A stretch of 64,000 nucleotides of DNA from contig JAIMAG010000005.1 in the NCBI GenBank assembly GCA_023512135.1, positions 115,435 to 179,434 of the forward strand. The letters are read 5' to 3'. A program made the translations under genes and the position numbers. Under the pieces are notes generated by a model. It was not told the origin of the DNA. It made no database searches and was given only the letters and a program-made list of their open reading frames with translations. Source of the stretch: Terriglobia bacterium. GTDB taxonomy: Bacteria > Acidobacteriota > Terriglobia > Acidiferrales > UBA7541. The first letter of the stretch is position 1; the number at the start of each line of letters is the position of its first letter. This document shows positions 1 through 7,741 of this stretch, piece by piece.

Positions 1-109
1 GCGTCTGATCGGTATCGCCGGGCACCGCTCGGGCCACCTGGGCGCCGGTGGCCAGTGGCGCGCAGGCGAACAGCAGCAAACAGCACATGCCGGCGCGCAG
101 GCGCATCAT
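1..109 (-). CDS. N-terminus of exported protein coupled to TldD-like gene (partial)
   Basis: Only the first 36 or so residues lie in the window. They read as a signal peptide (MMRLRAGMCCLLLFACAPLA followed by TGAQ). The start codon overlaps the stop of the TldD-like gene as ATGA (positions 109-106), with a GGAGGGAG ribosome site upstream, so the two are translationally coupled. TldD and PmbA/TldE family proteases work as a pair, so this could be the second subunit. That role is inferred from the position only; no catalytic or structural motif of the family lies in the visible part. Confidence 0.6.
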   Translation of the reverse strand, partial: MMRLRAGMCCLLLFACAPLATGAQVARAVPGDTDQT

Positions 110-1854
110 TTTCTCCCTCCGCGGGCCAGCGGATCGTGATGCGGGGGCGGAAGGATGGGCGGCTTGTCGCTGGACGTTTCCTTCTTCTGCACTTCCAGTT
201 CGGAAACGAGCAGCGCGGGTGCCACCGCCGCGACGGGCACCGAACCGGACTCGGCGCCGCAGTAGCCGTTGAAGACCTCCGGCTGGTTGTCCGTGGCCAG
301 AATCTTGGTCAGCGAGACCAGCGGTGTGCCCACGATGTCCACGCCCCGCACCAGTTCGTCCGGGCGGCCGTCGGCATAGACGCGATAGACGATCAGCGGA
401 ATCACCTGAAACGCCTGCGGCAGGCCGCGGCCCGTAAACGTAAATCCACCGGCGATATCGTCGATCAGCAGCCCGAACGGTTTGCCCTGCCGCCGCACTT
501 CTTCCAGAAACATCCGCCGCAGCTCCGCCGGGCTGACCGCACGCCGGCTTTCCACGATCAGATTGCCCTGCCGGGAAATGGGCGCGTAACCGATCTGGCG
601 CCGCCCGTGGCCATTCGACCGGGGGAAGCCGGGCAGCGGGGAACGGGAGAGCAGAAAGTTTCTGAGCACGCCGTGCTCCACCAGAGTGACCCGCTGGGCC
701 GGCACGCCCTCGTCGTCGTAGGGGTATTGCCCGAGGAGCACCGTGTCGTGCAGCCGCGCCAGCGTCGGGTCGTCATAGACAGAGATGAACTCGGGCATGA
801 CTGGCTCGCCCACCTTGCCGGTGAAGGTTTGTCCTTCGGTGATGTCTTTCTGCCGGTGGCCTTCCACGCGATGGCCGAACACTTCGTGGAAGAAAACGGC
901 CGCGGCCCGGCCCGTCAGCAGCGCCGGCCCGGCGTATGGCTCGACCAGGGGCGCGGCCACCAGCGCCTCGGCTTCCTGAATCATCTTCCGCACGCGTTCG
1001 AGCACGACCGCGTCGCTGGGCGCCTCGCGCGGGTCGGTCCAGTCAAAGTTGAAATAGCGGTTGATGTCCATGCCGTCCGGCGCCTTGCTCTGGGTGAACA
1101 GCTCGAGCCGGTAGCGGACGTTGCCGAACTGGACCCGGGTCCCTTCGCTGTTGACCAGATACTGGTTGGTGGCCTGCCCGCTGAACGTCACAATGCAGTT
1201 CAGAATCGCCGGCGAAGTGCGGAACGCGGCCGTATACCGCCGGACCTTTTCTTCCCACGGGCTGCGGTCGAGCCGGATCTCGGCCGTAGGCAGATAGGCC
1301 TGGTGCGGCTCTTCGCGCGAAAAATCGGGCGCCTCACTGGTGGCGCCTTCGACTTTCACTTCGCGGTCGGTTTGCAGCTTCAGGAACGCCTGAGCGGCCG
1401 AACGGTACTGCCGGTCCGTCTCCAGCCAGATGGCGCGCCGAATCACGCCCAGGTCGTCTTCGATGGGAATCTGTGTGCCCGGACTCTGGAACATGCCGGG
1501 GTCGCGGTCGCCGACCTTGCGCGTGTTGTCGAACTCGTAGCTGCCCACGCGCAGGCGGGCTTCGAACCAGCGCGCGCGATTCTCCTGGCTGGAGAGCAGC
1601 GCCGCGTTCGATCCCACCACCTCGACGCGGTGCTGCTCGGTGATGGTGTACTGGATGAAGTAGAGGGGCGGATCGAGCCGCCCGAACGCTTCGATCGAGC
1701 GTGCCAGCTCCTGCTCCATCGCCGCGATGAGCGGGGATTTCACCGCGCGGCCCTGCGGCACGGCCACCGGCAGTCCCGCACACGCCATCCCCAGCAACAC
1801 AATGGCGCCACGGAGCAGAATCGGCCTTCGCACGGCACGCTCAAACAAGGACAT
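106..1854 (-). CDS. TldD/PmbA-family metalloprotease-like protein, exported
   Basis: 582 residues. The TldD-type HExxxH motif is present as HEVFGH at residues 323-328, preceded by AAAVFF, which is the zinc-site helix of TldD subunits. The C-terminal half has the family's glycine-rich pattern. TldD/TldE complexes degrade unfolded peptides and mature modified peptides. Unlike cytosolic E. coli TldD (about 480 aa), this protein has about 35 extra N-terminal residues with a basic start and a hydrophobic stretch (RRPILLRGAIVLLGMACAGL), a likely signal peptide, so it probably acts outside the cytoplasm. The downstream gene (1-109) is coupled by a 4-bp overlap and also starts with a signal peptide. 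The family call is firm; location and substrate are inferred. Confidence 0.88.
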   Translation of the reverse strand: MSLFERAVRRPILLRGAIVLLGMACAGLPVAVPQGRAVKSPLIAAMEQELARSIEAFGRLDPPLYFIQYTITEQHRVEVVGSNAALLSSQENRARWFEARLRVGSYEFDNTRKVGDRDPGMFQSPGTQIPIEDDLGVIRRAIWLETDRQYRSAAQAFLKLQTDREVKVEGATSEAPDFSREEPHQAYLPTAEIRLDRSPWEEKVRRYTAAFRTSPAILNCIVTFSGQATNQYLVNSEGTRVQFGNVRYRLELFTQSKAPDGMDINRYFNFDWTDPREAPSDAVVLERVRKMIQEAEALVAAPLVEPYAGPALLTGRAAAVFFHEVFGHRVEGHRQKDITEGQTFTGKVGEPVMPEFISVYDDPTLARLHDTVLLGQYPYDDEGVPAQRVTLVEHGVLRNFLLSRSPLPGFPRSNGHGRRQIGYAPISRQGNLIVESRRAVSPAELRRMFLEEVRRQGKPFGLLIDDIAGGFTFTGRGLPQAFQVIPLIVYRVYADGRPDELVRGVDIVGTPLVSLTKILATDNQPEVFNGYCGAESGSVPVAAVAPALLVSELEVQKKETSSDKPPILPPPHHDPLARGGRK

Positions 1855-1986
1855 AGAAATTGTTAGTCTAAACCACTTTGTCGGAAATGCCTAATCTGTG
1901 GTTTCTGCAGCGTAGGCAAAATGAATGCAGTGAATTCGGCCCGGCTCTGCGGTTGCGGGCGTGTGGCCGGCATCCTCGCGCGCAGC

Positions 1987-2787
1987 TCAGGGGACTTGTT
2001 GACCTGGCCGCTGACCCTGCTGTTGCGGGCGAGTGGCCAGCACAATGGCCGCCACACCGATGGCGGCAAACCCGAGCATGCCCACCCACCAGCCCGGACC
2101 TTTTCCGCCACCCGCTGCGGGGGCGAGCTCGACCTGCGTGCTTTCCACCGCCTGCCTGGACTCCGCAGGAGTAACTGCCTGAGGCGGCTCGGGCGAGGGC
2201 CCGGCCGTCTCTGCGGATCGCAGGGTGGAAGTCTGTCCGCGCTCGACCCGGATGCAGCTTCCGGCCAGATTGCACAACTCGACGACACCTTCGAAAACGA
2301 TCAGCTTCAGTATGCCGTCCTCAAAGGCCAGGAAGAAATCGGTGCCGATTACACCCGCCGTTCCCACCGGCGTGCGGACGCGGAATTCTGCTCCCGGCTG
2401 CGCCAGCCGCACCACTTGACTGCGGATGCGACCGTACTGCAGCTCGATCTGCGTTCGCTGTCCGGCGGCGTCGTGCTGGACGATGCGCAAGCTCGACCCG
2501 GAGCCCACATTCAGCGCCGAGCCATCGTCCAGCCGCACCCGCGCCCGGGCCCGGTCGGCCGTGTGCAACGTATCCAGCCAGAAAACCGGGGTTCGCGACT
2601 CGGCAACCAATTGCTCCGGGCGGGTACCCACCTGGCGCTCGATCCGCACGTCCGGAATCACACGCTCCACTTCTCCGGCACGGGCTGCAGTCTGCGAGCT
2701 TGCCTGCGAAGAAAGCGTCGTCGGTGCGGCCAGACACACAACCAGCCACAACGCCAGGGCTCTGTGCATGCGAGGGCGCGAGCGCAT
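1987..2787 (-). CDS. FecR-domain protein with C-terminal membrane anchor
   Basis: 266 residues from the ATG at 2787, chosen because AAAAGGAGAAAC lies just upstream; a longer frame begins at 2856 but lacks a ribosome site. A signal peptide (MHRALALWLVVCLAAP region) is followed by a FecR domain. The domain shows LDDGSALNVGSGSSLRI and the paired pattern of an RV+TPVGTAGVIGTDF motif typical of FecR proteins. A proline/glutamate-rich linker follows, then a C-terminal hydrophobic helix (GMLGFAAIGVAAIVLA). FecR domains are periplasmic sensors or polysaccharide-binding modules; no iron-uptake sigma factor gene is adjacent, so a transport role is not supported here. It may be structural. Confidence 0.82.
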   Translation of the reverse strand: MRSRPRMHRALALWLVVCLAAPTTLSSQASSQTAARAGEVERVIPDVRIERQVGTRPEQLVAESRTPVFWLDTLHTADRARARVRLDDGSALNVGSGSSLRIVQHDAAGQRTQIELQYGRIRSQVVRLAQPGAEFRVRTPVGTAGVIGTDFFLAFEDGILKLIVFEGVVELCNLAGSCIRVERGQTSTLRSAETAGPSPEPPQAVTPAESRQAVESTQVELAPAAGGGKGPGWWVGMLGFAAIGVAAIVLATRPQQQGQRPGQQVP

Positions 2788-3000
2788 CGTTTCTCCTTTT
2801 GCAAATTCTGGCGAGAGATTCGGTCGCATTCTTGATGAATAGAAAGCAGGCGTCAAGCGGCGCCACCGCAGCCGTTACGCAAACAGCACCCTTTTCTTTG
2901 CATCAGCGTTCGAACCGAAGGGGGCGCAAAATCTGAAGAAGCCGTGAAACCTTTTGCTTGGAGATGCATCTACTGGGGAAACAGAGCCCGGGAGGTTGTG

Positions 3001-3684
3001 ATGCCGTTCGGGAACAAGTACACCGGGATGGCCGTTACGGTTCTGCTGGGCGTGCTCGTCGCGGTCGCTGCGGCACAGCAGCTCCCACCCTCCACGAACG
3101 CGCCGAGGGTTGGCGACAAGGCCCCGGACTTTACCCTGCCCGATACCAACGGACATCTGGTCAAACTGTCCGACCTGCTGAAGACCGCGGATGGAAAAGG
3201 CCAGTGGGTACTGCTGGTGTTCTACCGGGGCTACTGGTGACCGTACTGCAACTCCGAGTTGCGGAGTATCGAAGAACACAGGCAGCAGATCGAATCCCGG
3301 GGCGTAAAAATCGTGGCCATCAGCGTGGATCCACCGCAGGTCACAAAAGAACACGCGGCCAGGCGCGGCTACAGCTTCCTGTTTCTCGCGGACGAAACGC
3401 TGGAGGTCATCGGCCGCTACGACCTGGTGCACAAAGGGGGATCGGGCAGCTCCGACATTGCCCGCCCGGCCGAATTTCTGCTCAACCCGCAGGGCGTCGT
3501 CCGCTGGCGGAACTTGACGGAAAGCTACCGCGTCCGTGCGAAAGGCGAACAAATTCTGGAAGCCCTTGACCGTGCTGGTGTCCCTGCTGCCGGCCCGACC
3601 GAACCGAACGAGAGCAGGGGAGATCGAAACGCTGCTCCGAATCGCTCTCCGGTTGCGCCACCAGTTCCCGTGCCAGCAAGGTGA
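3001..3684 (+). CDS. Selenocysteine-containing exported peroxiredoxin-like protein (in-frame TGA at 3238-3240)
   Basis: One frame runs through a TGA at codon 80 and continues to 3684 (227 aa if TGA is read as Sec). Around it the protein reads FYRGYW-U-PYCNSELRSIE. In AhpC/TSA-type peroxiredoxin-like proteins this motif is FYRGxWCPYC, with the first Cys as the reactive residue, so TGA stands exactly where the catalytic Cys is expected; C83 is the second Cys. Homology is continuous on both sides (APDFTLPDTNG before; VKIVAISVDPP and FLADETLEVIG after). A hairpin fitting a bacterial SECIS follows at 3251-3267. The ATG at 3001 has GGGAGG five bases upstream; residues 10-27 are a signal peptide or anchor. 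Likely a thiol peroxidase outside the cytoplasm. No selA, selB, selC or selD is in the window. Confidence 0.85.
3251..3267 (+). promoter_or_regulatory. Putative bacterial SECIS hairpin
   Basis: A 6-bp perfect stem ACTCCG (3251-3256) and CGGAGT (3262-3267) closes a 5-nt loop AGTTG, with G as its second base. The loop starts 17 nt after the TGA. Bacterial SECIS elements lie inside the coding sequence about 16-37 nt downstream of the UGA and usually have G in the first two loop positions, which this meets. An alternative stem, GCAACT/AGTTGC, overlaps it, so the fold should be tested. Confidence 0.65.
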
Positions 3685-3757
3685 GGCAACGACGATTTCC
3701 GCCGGGGCGTCTATACGTACGCAGGAAACGTCTTGCGGCAAACGCCGGGAGGGGAAG

Positions 3758-4276
3758 ATGAAACAACAGTTTCTCCGACTGTTCGGAGCCGTGCTGCTGC
3801 TGGCAGGAATCGCAGTCGCACAGCAGCCCAGTTCGATCCGCAATTTCTTGCGGGTGAACGAAAAGGTCTGCACCGGCGGGCAGCCCACCATGGAAGAGCT
3901 GGCCGCGCTCAAAGCGCAGGGTATCCGCGCCATCATCAACCTGCGACAACCGACGGAATACAACGCGGCCGAGGAAGAAGCAAAAGTGCGCGAGCTCGGC
4001 CTGCGCTACATCCATATTCCCGTCAACACCGCCGACCCGAAGCCCGAGCAGGTGGACGAATTCCTGCGCGTGACCGACGACCCGGCCAACCAGCCGGCCT
4101 TCATCCACTGCGGCTCGGCCAACCGGGTCGGCGCCTTCTGGATGATCCGGCGCGTGCTGCGCGACGGCTGGAGTCTCGAAGAGGCCGAAAAAGAAGCGCG
4201 CAAAATCGGTCTGCGCAGTCCGAACCTGTACGAGTTTGCGCTGGACTACATCCGCCGCCACCAGAAGGCGCCCTGA
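3758..4276 (+). CDS. Dual-specificity phosphatase-like exported protein
   Basis: 172 residues; the ATG at 3758 follows GGGAGGGGAAG. Residues 1-22 are a signal peptide ending AVAQQ. The body resembles the small DSP/beta-lactamase-hydrolase-like phosphatases: an early CTGGQPTMEEL segment, GIRAIINLRQPTEYNAAEE, and a P-loop HCGSANRVGA. The usual P-loop of this family is HCxSGNR, so glycine is replaced by alanine here, which may change activity. These proteins act on phosphorylated or persulfide substrates; the substrate here is unknown. It lies 73 bp after the selenoprotein gene, on the same strand. Confidence 0.72.
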   Translation: MKQQFLRLFGAVLLLAGIAVAQQPSSIRNFLRVNEKVCTGGQPTMEELAALKAQGIRAIINLRQPTEYNAAEEEAKVRELGLRYIHIPVNTADPKPEQVDEFLRVTDDPANQPAFIHCGSANRVGAFWMIRRVLRDGWSLEEAEKEARKIGLRSPNLYEFALDYIRRHQKAP

Positions 4277-4291
4277 GCCGGACCCCGTCCG

Positions 4292-4489
4292 CTACGGTGC
4301 CCGCTTCTGCTCCGCAACCGTGATCCCGCCTTCCGCGTAATCGGTCGGCGGCAGGTCCACGAAGGTCACGTGGATGTTTTCCCGCTTCGCGCGGCCCTCT
4401 TCGACCAGCGCCGCGGTCACGCGCTCGACAATTTTCTTTTTCTGTTCCGGCGACCGCCCGGCCACCCAGGTAATCTGCACGTAAGGCAT
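4292..4489 (-). CDS. 4-oxalocrotonate tautomerase-family enzyme
   Basis: 65 residues starting MPYVQITWVAGRSPEQK. Proline directly after the initiator Met is the catalytic base of the tautomerase superfamily, and the length matches 4-OT family subunits (about 60-75 aa), which assemble as hexamers or similar. The start at 4489 is supported by GAGGAGGAGC immediately upstream; a longer frame from 4555 would bury the catalytic proline. The substrate is unknown and no aromatic-degradation genes are adjacent. Confidence 0.85.
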   Translation of the reverse strand: MPYVQITWVAGRSPEQKKKIVERVTAALVEEGRAKRENIHVTFVDLPPTDYAEGGITVAEQKRAP

Positions 4490-4570
4490 GCTCCTCCTCC
4501 TCGAAACCGGCGGGGCGCATTCTATCGCGTGAAGCCGGTTTTTCTGCAGACTCACCGGCCGGCGAGGTTT

Positions 4571-5053
4571 TTATGTGGTGGGCAGGCTGGTGCCGCAGTA
4601 GCCACAGTAGGTCCACTTCGCTTCCACGCCGCGTCCGCAACTCGGGCATCGCGGCGCCAGCGCAAAGCCACAACTCGGGCAGAAGGCGAACCCTTTGCCG
4701 GTCATCATCCCGCAGTTCGGGCAGGGCGTCGGGGCCGGGTCGCGCAGGATGAAATAGAGGATGATGCCGAGCCCATTCGGGATGAATATGGCCAGCAGGG
4801 TCCAGAGGACGTGGTTCATCCGGCGTCGTTTCGCGTCCGCGTACACGTAACCAATCAGGAGAACGAACATAAACAGCGGCAGCGGAACGACAATCGCCAG
4901 AGCAGCCTTGGCCACCAGCGGCCACCCGGCTGGCTCCGGCTCCTGCCGCAACACAAACATCGCAAGGAACAAAAACAGCCCCGCGTACAGCAGGAACCCG
5001 ATCACCCAGGCGAGGTTAGGAATAATCTTGATCTCTTCGCGAAAACGGCTCAT
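4571..5053 (-). CDS. Membrane protein with C-terminal double zinc ribbon
   Basis: 160 residues. Three hydrophobic helices lie at about residues 13-35, 44-65 and 75-97 (the last like the phospholipase-D nuclease N-terminal membrane module, HVLWTLLAIFIPNGLGIILY). Then come four CxxC knuckles: CPNC, CPSC, CPSC and CGYC, i.e. two zinc ribbons. The start at 5053 overlaps the stop of the anti-sigma gene (ATGA), making it the third gene of the sigma operon. It may be a membrane component controlled by, or controlling, the sigma factor. Function is not known. Confidence 0.75.
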   Translation of the reverse strand: MSRFREEIKIIPNLAWVIGFLLYAGLFLFLAMFVLRQEPEPAGWPLVAKAALAIVVPLPLFMFVLLIGYVYADAKRRRMNHVLWTLLAIFIPNGLGIILYFILRDPAPTPCPNCGMMTGKGFAFCPSCGFALAPRCPSCGRGVEAKWTYCGYCGTSLPTT

Positions 5054-5529
5054 GCCAGCCCCCTCGAGGTGCGATACCGCCGCCCCAGCACCGCGCTGGC
5101 CACGGCGGCCAGAAACCATCCCGCCGTCGTATAAGCGGCCACCCACAGCCAGCCGTTTCCGGTGAACAGCTCCGCTGCCGCAGCGATGCCTCTGGTGAGT
5201 ACAAGCACCACTACCCCGCTGCCCAGAGTCAGCGTCCAGGCCACGAGCACGGCGAGCAAGATGCCGACCTGCGTCGAGCGCTCATCGGACGTTTCCAGCA
5301 GCCGCGCCACGGCGCGCGCCCGTGCGCGTTCCACCACCAGCGGCGAAGGCTGCGGCGTCGGCAATCGCTTCAGCAGTAGCCCGCACAGCCGCCACCGCTC
5401 CCATTCGGCGGCGCAGGCTGCGCAGCCGGCCAGGTGGCGCTCGATTTGCTCGCGTTCACCGGCTTCCAGCGCCCCGGCCGCAGCCAGCGGCAGCCGTGCC
5501 CGGGTCTCTTCATGTTCATTCACGGCCAT
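5050..5529 (-). CDS. Anti-sigma factor, zf-HC2 type
   Basis: 159 residues. The N-terminus holds a zinc-binding anti-sigma domain with HLAGCAACAAEW (H-x3-C-x2-C, residues about 32-39). Two hydrophobic segments follow (ILLAVLVAWTLTLGSGVVVLVL and LWVAAYTTAGWFLAAVASAV). The gene overlaps the upstream sigma factor gene by 10 bp and the downstream zinc-ribbon gene by 4 bp. Family members hold the cognate ECF sigma factor at the membrane until a signal releases it. The signal is not visible. Confidence 0.85.
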   Translation of the reverse strand: MAVNEHEETRARLPLAAAGALEAGEREQIERHLAGCAACAAEWERWRLCGLLLKRLPTPQPSPLVVERARARAVARLLETSDERSTQVGILLAVLVAWTLTLGSGVVVLVLTRGIAAAAELFTGNGWLWVAAYTTAGWFLAAVASAVLGRRYRTSRGLA

Positions 5530-6131
5530 GACGATTCTCCCGCAAGGTTTTCCAGCCGATGGCGCATCATCTCCAGCCCGCGACGCAGCCGGGTTTTCAC
5601 CGTGGAGAGCGGCACGGCAAGCAGCGCAGCGATTTCCTCCAGTTTCATTTCCTCTTCGAAGCGGAGCGTCAGTGTCTCGCGGTAGATAAGGGGCAGCTCC
5701 GCGAGCACCTGCGCCACCAGCTCGGCGCGTTCGCGCGCCAGCAGGCCAGCCAGCACACCCGGCTCCGCCGACGCGACCCGCGCCGCCGGCGTCTCCGCGG
5801 CCCCGGCAGGCCCTGCGTCGTCCAGACTTTCCGGGGCGCGCCGACGCAGGTGGTCAATCGCCAGGTTGCGCGCCACGGCAAACAGCCAGGCTTCGAAGCT
5901 CCGCCTCGGATCGTAGCGGCGGATCTTTTCCACCACGCGCACCCAGGTCTGTTGAAACAGGTCCTCGGCGATTGCCGGATCGCGCACCAGCCGCAGCAGG
6001 TAGCGGTACAGCCGGTTCTGGTACCGGGCGAGCAGAGCCGCCAGCGCGTCGAGATCCCCACGCTGCAGCCGTGCCGCGTCCGTATCCCGGCTCAACAGAG
6101 CCTCCCAGTCCGCTGCCGCGTCGGCCATCAT
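5520..6131 (-). CDS. ECF-type RNA polymerase sigma factor
   Basis: 203 residues from tandem ATGs at 6131/6128. Region 2 is clear (LYRYLLRLVRDPAIAEDLFQ, then SFEAWLFAVARNLAIDHLRR). Region 4 is clear (LPLIYRETLTLRFEEEMKLE and AALLAVPLSTVKTRLRRGL). The linker is alanine-rich. It directs core RNA polymerase to its own regulon and is probably held by the overlapping zf-HC2 anti-sigma factor downstream. A longer frame begins at 6170, but the MMADAAAD start gives the normal family N-terminus. No ribosome site is strong. Confidence 0.92.
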   Translation of the reverse strand: MMADAAADWEALLSRDTDAARLQRGDLDALAALLARYQNRLYRYLLRLVRDPAIAEDLFQQTWVRVVEKIRRYDPRRSFEAWLFAVARNLAIDHLRRRAPESLDDAGPAGAAETPAARVASAEPGVLAGLLARERAELVAQVLAELPLIYRETLTLRFEEEMKLEEIAALLAVPLSTVKTRLRRGLEMMRHRLENLAGESSWP

Positions 6132-6219
6132 ACCCACTCTGTATACGACCAAAGCCGAAAAAGGATGCATCCAGAGGGTGAGCGACAGGCTGCCTCCCTG
6201 CCATCTGGTGCGACTGTGT

Positions 6220-6225
6220 TAGAAT
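6220..6225 (+). promoter_or_regulatory. -10 element of probable leaderless transcript
   Basis: TAGAAT ends nine bases before the ATG at 6235, with no ribosome-binding site between. Transcription would start at or within a few bases of the start codon. Confidence 0.45.
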
Positions 6226-6234
6226 TTCGGGTTG

Positions 6235-6981
6235 ATGCACCCCAGCCTGAAGCACCTGATTGCATTGCAGGGCGTGGATCTGCGGGTTGCGGAGCTGCGC
6301 CAGCAGCTTTCGTCGTTTCCGGCGCGCTTCGCGGAGCTGGATCGGCAACTCGTTGCGGCGCGGCAGCGGCTGGACGATTCCAGGGCCGCTCTGACCAAAA
6401 GCCTGACCGAACGCAAAACGCTCGAACTCGACGTCGAACAGTGGAAACAGCGCATCCGCAAGTACAAAGACCAGACCGCCGAAGTCAAAAGCAATGAAGC
6501 CTACCGGGCCCTGCAGCACGAAATCGCACAGGCGGAAACGGAGCTGGCCCGCGCGGAAGACCGCCTGCTGGAACGCATGGTGGCGGCCGAAGAGCTCGAG
6601 CAGCAGCTCCGCGAAGCGGAACGCGCCCTGCGCGCGGCCGAAGCTGCTGTAGCTGCCGAGCGCAACCGGTTGGAATCCGAGCAGGCCAACCTCGAACAGG
6701 AGCTCGCCGCGCTTGCTGCCGAACGCGAGCGCGTCGTGCAGGCATTACCCGCCGACCTGCTGAACCTCTATCAGAAAATAGCCCGCAAGCACGGCGGTGT
6801 GGCGCTGGCCGAAGTCCGCGAGGAAACCTGTTCGGTCTGCCGCGTGCGCATTCGTCCCCAGGTGTATCAGGAGTTGCGCCGACCCGAAAACGACCAGATT
6901 TTCCACTGTGAATCCTGCACGCGCATCCTCTACTGCGCCGAGCACGACGCGGCCGGCGTCGCGCACTCCCCCACTCCATGA
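6235..6981 (+). CDS. Coiled-coil zinc-ribbon protein (C4-type, CdsZ-like)
   Basis: 248 residues from the ATG at 6235 (a TTG directly precedes it). Residues 10-180 form a long, alanine- and glutamate-rich coiled coil (QQLSSFPARFAELDRQL and onward). A C-terminal zinc ribbon follows, with CSVC and CESC knuckles (EETCSVCRVRIRPQVYQEL, then FHCESCTRILYC). This matches the widespread bacterial family annotated as C4-type zinc-ribbon proteins, some of which bind nucleic acid or regulate development. The gene is coupled to rnhA by a 4-bp ATGA overlap, suggesting an RNA/DNA-hybrid or replication link, but this is inference. Confidence 0.85.
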   Translation: MHPSLKHLIALQGVDLRVAELRQQLSSFPARFAELDRQLVAARQRLDDSRAALTKSLTERKTLELDVEQWKQRIRKYKDQTAEVKSNEAYRALQHEIAQAETELARAEDRLLERMVAAEELEQQLREAERALRAAEAAVAAERNRLESEQANLEQELAALAAERERVVQALPADLLNLYQKIARKHGGVALAEVREETCSVCRVRIRPQVYQELRRPENDQIFHCESCTRILYCAEHDAAGVAHSPTP

Positions 6982-7634
6982 GCGCCGCGAAGAAGTCCGC
7001 ACCGCCGCGCACAGCCGGCCGCTTGTTTCGCGAACCTGAACCGCCCACCGGGCTTCACCGTGCGTACCTGGATGGCGCTTCCCGCGGCAATCCGGGCCCT
7101 GCCGCCTACGCGGTAATTTTTTACCGGCCTGACGGCAGCGAGTGGAACAAGCTCGCCAAGCCCATCGGCATCCGGACGAACAACGAAGCGGAATACTACG
7201 CGCTGATTGCTGCTCTCGATTTCGCACTGGCTCACGGAATCCGGCGACTGGCTGTGCGCAGCGACTCGGAACTGCTCGTGCGGCAGATGCAGCGGCGCTA
7301 CAAAGTGAAACAGCCCAGGCTTCGTCTGCTGTTCGAACAGGCCCAGCGGCTCGCCCGGCAACTGGAATACTTTTCCATCGAGCACATCCCCCGCGAGCAA
7401 AACTCTGCTGCCGACGCACTGGCCAACCAGGCGCTCGACCGGCATGAGGCACCGCCGCCGAGCGCAAGCCGCAAGCTGCAACCTGCAGCGCTGGCCGGAG
7501 CGGCGCGAGGCGGCTCGACCGTTCCGCGGCGCATCTCGGCACGCTGGGCCAACGGAGCGCTGCATCCTGTCGAACCGCTGGACCTTGCCGAAGGCACCGA
7601 GGTCGAAATTTCCATCCACCCGCCCAGGCGCTGA
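6978..7634 (+). CDS. rnhA: Ribonuclease HI with C-terminal AF2212-like (DUF104) domain
   Basis: 218 residues. The RNase H fold spans about residues 27-155 with the acidic catalytic set D32 (YLDGASRGNPGPA), E70 (NNEAEYYALIAAL), D96 (RSDSELLVRQM) and D146 (NSAADALANQAL). It cleaves the RNA strand of RNA/DNA hybrids. After an alanine-rich linker, residues 188-213 (ARWANGALHPVEPLDLAEGT) match the AF2212-like/DUF104 antitoxin fold, a small AbrB-like beta domain usually found alone. This makes an unusual fusion. The gene overlaps the zinc-ribbon gene by 4 bp. The RNase HI call is strong; the role of the tail is unknown. Confidence 0.9.
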   Translation: MSAAKKSAPPRTAGRLFREPEPPTGLHRAYLDGASRGNPGPAAYAVIFYRPDGSEWNKLAKPIGIRTNNEAEYYALIAALDFALAHGIRRLAVRSDSELLVRQMQRRYKVKQPRLRLLFEQAQRLARQLEYFSIEHIPREQNSAADALANQALDRHEAPPPSASRKLQPAALAGAARGGSTVPRRISARWANGALHPVEPLDLAEGTEVEISIHPPRR

Positions 7635-7741
7635 ACCACGCGCCCGCAGGTGGCCCGCGCGCCGCCTCCGCAGGCAAACCGCGGCCTGGGCAGCCGCTGC
7701 GGCTGCCGAGCGATCGCACACGCCGGTGCCGGGGGAAAACT

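Noticed and set aside
55..1866. Long plus-strand open frame opposite the TldD-like gene
   Set aside because: It is the antisense shadow of a gene with a clear HExxxH motif; its translation is Arg/Pro/His-rich without any family pattern. The same holds for other long antisense frames (e.g. 13059-15524 over topA and 42094-43656 over hslU).
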